Shown here: one piece after another, positions 30,488 to 34,483 of the stretch
Layout of the letters: each line of letters begins with the position of its first letter
Position numbering within the stretch: the first letter of the stretch is position 1
Origin: Paenibacillus sp. Marseille-Q4541
Lineage (GTDB): Bacteria; Bacillota; Bacilli; Paenibacillales; Paenibacillaceae
Direction of reading: 5' to 3'
DNA length: 34,483 bases
Assembly: GCF_018310695.1 (NCBI RefSeq)
Contig: NZ_JAGXCY010000044.1
Location: forward strand, 1 to 34,483
Translations under genes and position numbers: made by a program
Notes under the pieces: model-generated
Told to the model about the DNA's origin: nothing
The model's input: only the letters and a program-made list of their open reading frames with translations
Database searches by the model: none

Positions 30488-33046
30488 ATGGCGGATCAAA
30501 ATAACTCGCAAATTAAAGACCGTGATATAGGCGTAGAGATGCGCGAGTCCTTTATGGACTATGCGATGAGTATCATCGTCAGCCGTGCTTTGCCTGACGT
30601 TAGAGACGGGCTTAAACCGGTTCACAGACGTATTTTGTTTGCAATGTCAGAGCTAGGCATGGCACCGGATAAACCTTATAAGAAATCTGCAAGGATTGTC
30701 GGTGAGGTTATTGGTAAGTATCATCCTCACGGTGATTCGGCTGTATATGAAACGATGGTTCGGATGGCACAGGATTTTTCCATGCGTTACATGCTTGTCG
30801 ATGGACACGGTAACTTTGGTTCCATAGATGGAGATATGGCAGCAGCCATGCGGTACACAGAGGCACGTCTTTCCAAGATCGCAATGGAAATGCTTCGGGA
30901 TATTAATAAAGACACTATTGATTTTCAACCAAACTATGATGGTGAGGAACACGAACCGATCGTTCTTCCGGCAAGGTATCCTAACCTGCTTGTAAACGGT
31001 GTGGGTGGTATTGCAGTAGGTATGGCTACTAATATCCCTCCGCACAATCTCGGCGAGGTTATCGATGGGGTACAGGCTATGATTCAAAATCCAGAGATTA
31101 CATCGATGGAACTGATGGATTATATTCATGGACCGGACTTCCCGACTGCGGGTTTTATTCTAGGCAGATCGGGAATTCGCCAGGCTTATGAAACAGGCCG
31201 GGGTTCTGTTACCATGCGTGCAAAAACAACAATTGAGGAAGTAAACAATAAAGCTAGAATTATTGTTCATGAGATTCCTTACCAAGTTAATAAGGCACGC
31301 CTTGTAGAGAAGATTGCGGAACTGGTTCGCGACAAAAAAATCGAGGGTATTACGGATCTTCGAGATGAATCAGATCGCAGCGGTATGCGTGTTGTTATCG
31401 AACTTCGTCGTGATGTGAATCCGAATGTAGTGCTGAACAATTTGTACAAACACACCTCCATGCAGTCCAATTTCGGTATTAACATGCTCGCTATCGTAAA
31501 TAACGAGCCGAAAATTCTGAACTTGCGCGAAGTGTTATACCACTACTTGCAACATCAGATTGTCGTTATTCGTCGTCGGACAGAGTTTGAACTGCGTAAA
31601 GCAGAGGCACGTGCTCATATTCTCGAGGGCTTACGGATTGCACTAGATCATATTGATGAGATCATTGCACTCATCCGAGCTTCAGCAACCACTGATGCAG
31701 CAAGAGAAAGCCTGATTGCTCGCTTTGAGTTAAGCCATGATCAAGCGCAAGCAATCTTGGATATGCGTCTACAACGTCTTACAGGACTTGAACGTGAGAA
31801 AATTGAGAATGAATACAATGAGCTGCTGGCTAAGATCGCTGAGTATAAAGAGATTTTGGCAAATGAGCACCTTGTTCTTGAGATCATCAGTGATGAGTTG
31901 CAAGAAATTAAGGATCGTTTCTCTGATGAGCGCCGTACTGAAATTACCGTTGGTGAAGAGAGTATTCTTGACGAAGACTTGATTCCTCGTGAAGATGTGA
32001 TCGTTACAATCACACATACGGGGTACATCAAACGTCTACCAGTATCCACCTATCGCTCTCAAAAGCGGGGAGGACGCGGCGTAGTCGGTATGGATACGAA
32101 AGATCAAGACTTTGTAGAACATCTTTTCGTAACCAACACACATAATTACCTGATGTTCTTTACTGACAAGGGTAAAGTATACCGACTCAAGGCTTACGAA
32201 ATTCCTGAACTGGGACGTACAGCTCGAGGAACCCCGATTATTAACTTGATTCAGATTGAACAAGGAGAAACGGTAAATGCCGTAATCGAGGTTGAAGAGT
32301 TCGAGAGTGAAAAATTCCTATTCTTTGCTACGAAGCAAGGGGTAGTGAAGAAAACTCCGCTTGATGATTATGTTAATATCCGTAAGGGTGGCCTGATTGC
32401 GATTTCTCTTCGTGAAGACGACTCGCTGATTGAGGTAAGACTTACCGATGGTAAACAAGAAATGATCTTGGGTACAGCACAAGGAATGTCTATTCGATTC
32501 TCTGAGAATGATGTTCGTTCCATGGGTAGAAGTGCTACCGGCGTAAAAGGGATTACCCTTGATTCCAATGATGAGGTTATTGGTATGGATATCATTGATC
32601 CGGAACAAGAAGTGCTGATTGTAACCGCGAATGGTTACGGTAAGCGTACACCGGTTGGTGACTATCGTATTCAAACCCGTGGTGGTAAAGGAATCAAGAC
32701 CATCAATGTAACGGAGAAGAATGGAACCGTCGTGAGCCTCAAAGTTGTAAAAACGGAAGAGGACCTGATGATTATAACTTCTAGTGGTACACTCATTCGG
32801 ATGAGCATGGAAGGCATCTCTACCATGGGTCGTTATACACAAGGGGTTAAGTTGATTCATACTCGTGATGATGATTCCGTAGCTACCGTTTGTCGTACTG
32901 ACAAAACAGATGAGACAGAAGATGATGAAGAGCTGTTAGGTGAAGTTAGCATTGCTGGGGCAGATGTTTTACCTGATACCGATACGACTGATACAGAAGA
33001 GACTCAGACAGATATAGAAGACAGTAATGAGGATTCAGAAGAATAA
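30488..33046 (+). CDS. gyrA: DNA gyrase subunit A
   Basis: DNA-cleaving and rejoining subunit of gyrase. The 852-residue protein has the catalytic tyrosine Y123 in MRYTEARLSK, preceded by the quinolone-resistance region HPHGDSAVYETM with S84 and E88, the usual drug-sensitive residues. The C-terminal wrapping domain has the GyrA box QKRGGRG. It ends in a long acidic tail of Asp, Glu and Thr, longer than the B. subtilis one. ATG 30488 follows AGAAGGAGGTCC. Confidence 0.98.
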   Translation: MADQNNSQIKDRDIGVEMRESFMDYAMSIIVSRALPDVRDGLKPVHRRILFAMSELGMAPDKPYKKSARIVGEVIGKYHPHGDSAVYETMVRMAQDFSMRYMLVDGHGNFGSIDGDMAAAMRYTEARLSKIAMEMLRDINKDTIDFQPNYDGEEHEPIVLPARYPNLLVNGVGGIAVGMATNIPPHNLGEVIDGVQAMIQNPEITSMELMDYIHGPDFPTAGFILGRSGIRQAYETGRGSVTMRAKTTIEEVNNKARIIVHEIPYQVNKARLVEKIAELVRDKKIEGITDLRDESDRSGMRVVIELRRDVNPNVVLNNLYKHTSMQSNFGINMLAIVNNEPKILNLREVLYHYLQHQIVVIRRRTEFELRKAEARAHILEGLRIALDHIDEIIALIRASATTDAARESLIARFELSHDQAQAILDMRLQRLTGLEREKIENEYNELLAKIAEYKEILANEHLVLEIISDELQEIKDRFSDERRTEITVGEESILDEDLIPREDVIVTITHTGYIKRLPVSTYRSQKRGGRGVVGMDTKDQDFVEHLFVTNTHNYLMFFTDKGKVYRLKAYEIPELGRTARGTPIINLIQIEQGETVNAVIEVEEFESEKFLFFATKQGVVKKTPLDDYVNIRKGGLIAISLREDDSLIEVRLTDGKQEMILGTAQGMSIRFSENDVRSMGRSATGVKGITLDSNDEVIGMDIIDPEQEVLIVTANGYGKRTPVGDYRIQTRGGKGIKTINVTEKNGTVVSLKVVKTEEDLMIITSSGTLIRMSMEGISTMGRYTQGVKLIHTRDDDSVATVCRTDKTDETEDDEELLGEVSIAGADVLPDTDTTDTEETQTDIEDSNEDSEE

Positions 33047-33058
33047 TAAGATATCGAA

Positions 33059-33085
33059 GGGGACTCCATTAGGAGTCCCCTCTGT
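33059..33085 (+). terminator. Terminator of gyrA
   Basis: A perfect 9-bp stem GGGGACTCC / GGAGTCCCC with loop ATTA is followed by TCTGTTAT, a mixed U-rich tail. It begins 13 bases past the gyrA stop. Confidence 0.75.
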
Positions 33086-33207
33086 TATATCTGTTCAATT
33101 TGAAGGAGTTGTAAATCATTATTTTCCTAATATACACACTAATACAAAAGGTATATAATGTAAAAAGAGTCAACCTGATTATGTAATAAGAACGGAGCGT
33201 TTGTGAA

Positions 33208-34323
33208 ATGGCATTGATGTCTATCATCGACTTAAAACCTGGAGCAAAATTAATTAAGGATGTTCAGACTCCATTAGGAGGAATTTTACTTCCTAAAGGA
33301 AAAGTAATACTTCCGCGTGACCTAGAAATATTGCGGGCTTTCCTCATTCAGACGGTAGATATCGATAACAAACAGACTAAACAGCCCACTTCTCTTGAAT
33401 TCAAGAACAACAAGGATCAAGAGACAGATAAGCAGGAAGAAGAAGAGGCAAAGCTTGAACAAATTGTTCGATTAGCAGATCTTACTTCTTTTGATGAAGA
33501 GTACGATAAGATGATTATTGTTATTAAAAAAGCTTTTAATGAAGCAGGAACGTTTGAAATTCCTATATTTGAGCTGCGTACTCAGCTAGCTATACTAATT
33601 TTACATATTAAGAATTACCAAGTACTTCATTTCACACCGCCTTCCATTAAAAAAGAAGATTATGTTTATCATAATGCAGTGCTTACTGCTTTGACTTCTT
33701 ATGTAATAGCTCAGTGGTGTAAACTTCCTTCGAAAGACTGGGTCCAAGTAGCCCTTGCAGGGTTATTGCATAACATAGGTAACAGTAAAATAGATCAATC
33801 ATTATTATCTAGTCCCAATTCTCTATCAGATACAGAAGAAGAAGAAATACGTAAACATACTACATACGGATACAATATTCTAAAACAAGTAAAAGCAATT
33901 AATGATGGGGTGAGACTGACAGCACTCCAGCACCATGAAAAAATAGACGGAACTGGCTATCCTCTTAAGCTGGTAGGTGAACAGATCCATATTTATGCGA
34001 GAATCGTAGCAGTAGCAGATATATTCCATGCAATGACATTAGAAAAACCATACCGAGGGTCAATATCCCCGTATCAGGTATTAGAACAGATACTGCAAGA
34101 ATCTTTTGGTAAGCTAGATCCTAAGATCGTACAAATATTTATCCGCAAAGCTACACAGTTTCACCATGGCACAATTGTTTGTTTAAGTGATGGTAGGAGA
34201 GGTAGCATTATTTTTACAGACAGAGATCACCCAACACGCCCTATGGTATCGGTAGAGGGTACGATTATTAACTTAGTAGCTGAACGACAACTATACATTA
34301 AAGAAGTTTTACCAAAACAATAG
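33208..34323 (+). CDS. HD-GYP-type protein with a degenerate HD motif
   Basis: A 371-residue protein with an N-terminal domain (1-50, PGAKLIKDV and LLPKGKVIL), a charged linker rich in Glu, Lys and Gln (55-85), and a C-terminal HD-GYP domain. Active HD-GYP enzymes hydrolyse cyclic di-GMP. Here H155, H188, H217, H242-H243 and D271 are in place and DGTGYP (247-252) is intact, but the HD pair reads HN (N189) and the following GK reads GN. Loss of this aspartate should damage the metal centre, so the protein may bind rather than cleave the nucleotide. The start is ATG 33208; an in-frame ATG at codon 4 is possible. It lies between gyrA and a probable rRNA promoter. Confidence 0.88.
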   Translation: MALMSIIDLKPGAKLIKDVQTPLGGILLPKGKVILPRDLEILRAFLIQTVDIDNKQTKQPTSLEFKNNKDQETDKQEEEEAKLEQIVRLADLTSFDEEYDKMIIVIKKAFNEAGTFEIPIFELRTQLAILILHIKNYQVLHFTPPSIKKEDYVYHNAVLTALTSYVIAQWCKLPSKDWVQVALAGLLHNIGNSKIDQSLLSSPNSLSDTEEEEIRKHTTYGYNILKQVKAINDGVRLTALQHHEKIDGTGYPLKLVGEQIHIYARIVAVADIFHAMTLEKPYRGSISPYQVLEQILQESFGKLDPKIVQIFIRKATQFHHGTIVCLSDGRRGSIIFTDRDHPTRPMVSVEGTIINLVAERQLYIKEVLPKQ

Positions 34324-34341
34324 ATATAATGAAAAGAACAG

Positions 34342-34375
34342 AACCCTACTTTTATAGCAATAGAAGTGGGGTTTT
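34342..34375 (+). terminator. Terminator of the HD-GYP gene
   Basis: A 10-bp stem AACCCTACTT / AAGTGGGGTT (one G-T pair) with an AT-rich loop is followed by TT and a mixed tail. It starts 18 bases after the stop codon. Confidence 0.75.
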
Positions 34376-34428
34376 CCATAGTAAAAAAGAGATGAAGTAT
34401 TAAATATCTATTTTTCTTAAAAAAGTAC

Positions 34429-34457
34429 TTGCAATCTATTTATCAGCATGGTATATT
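34429..34457 (+). promoter_or_regulatory. Strong promoter of probable rRNA operon
   Basis: TTGCAA (34429-34434), 17-base spacer, TATATT (34452-34457), with an A/T-rich upstream tract like an UP element. In B. subtilis an rRNA operon follows gyrA, so this is probably an rrn promoter. The window ends before any rRNA sequence, so the identity is inferred. Confidence 0.6.
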
Positions 34458-34483
34458 CTAATTCCGGCCAAGAAAGTTAGCCA

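Noticed and set aside
32318..32860. 180-codon minus-strand frame
   Set aside because: It is contained in gyrA, rich in His, Asn and Thr as expected for an antisense shadow, with no ribosome-binding site.
1..34483. CRISPR array, prophage or insertion sequence
   Set aside because: No regularly spaced direct repeats, transposase, integrase or phage structural genes were seen on either strand.

Overview
The window is the replication-origin region of a low-GC Gram-positive, endospore-forming chromosome, most likely a Paenibacillus or close relative. Support comes from the Bacillales origin gene order (rpsF-ssb-rpsR, parAB, noc, rsmG-mnmG, mnmE, jag-yidC-rnpA-rpmH, dnaA-dnaN-yaaA-recF-remB-gyrB, gyrA), spore genes (YyaC, YidC/SpoIIIJ, a YheC/YheD ATP-grasp protein), two consensus parS sites and consensus DnaA boxes. 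The genus is inferred from gene order and protein sequence, not from a search.

Layout. Bases 1-566 hold no recognisable gene. From 619 to 17549 almost everything is on the minus strand, running away from the origin: an M15 cell-wall peptidase; the rpsF-ssb-rpsR operon; a tRNA-Ser; DUF951, MscS-type channel and DUF3343 genes; a DUF4446 membrane protein; a class V cysteine desulfurase; parA-parB; noc; mnmG-rsmG; mnmE; and rpmH-rnpA-yidC-jag. Plus-strand exceptions are yjzC, a short unexplained transcript-like unit at about 3.1-3.4 kb, and yyaC. From 18170 to the end most genes are on the plus strand, again running away from the origin: gntR-gntP-gntK, dnaA, dnaN, yaaA, recF, remB, gyrB, gyrA and a degenerate HD-GYP gene. 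The window ends just downstream of a strong promoter of rRNA type. One ATP-grasp gene lies on the opposite strand between gyrB and gyrA.

Origin. Candidate DnaA boxes fall in three non-coding groups: beside rpmH (17757-17815), upstream of dnaA (22154-22466) and between dnaA and dnaN (23980-24023). The last is followed by a DnaA-trio array (24036-24053) and an AT-rich tract, which together look like the unwinding site. A gluconate uptake and phosphorylation operon with its own GntR operators, candidate cre sites and terminator sits between the first two groups, so the usually compact rpmH-dnaA part of oriC is split by about 4.3 kb.

How the genes work together. DnaA, DnaN, RecF and gyrase start and sustain replication. 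ParA, ParB and Noc, with parS sites inside parB and inside the rsmG terminator, organise and segregate the origin. MnmE, MnmG and RsmG modify tRNA and rRNA. RnpA, YidC, Jag and ribosomal proteins L34, S6 and S18 serve translation, tRNA maturation and membrane insertion.

No novel defence system, CRISPR array, prophage or insertion sequence was found. The least ordinary items are the gnt operon inside oriC, parS embedded in an intrinsic terminator, an HD-GYP protein with HN in place of HD, a long structured-looking gyrA leader, and a short unexplained transcript-like unit near 3.1-3.4 kb.
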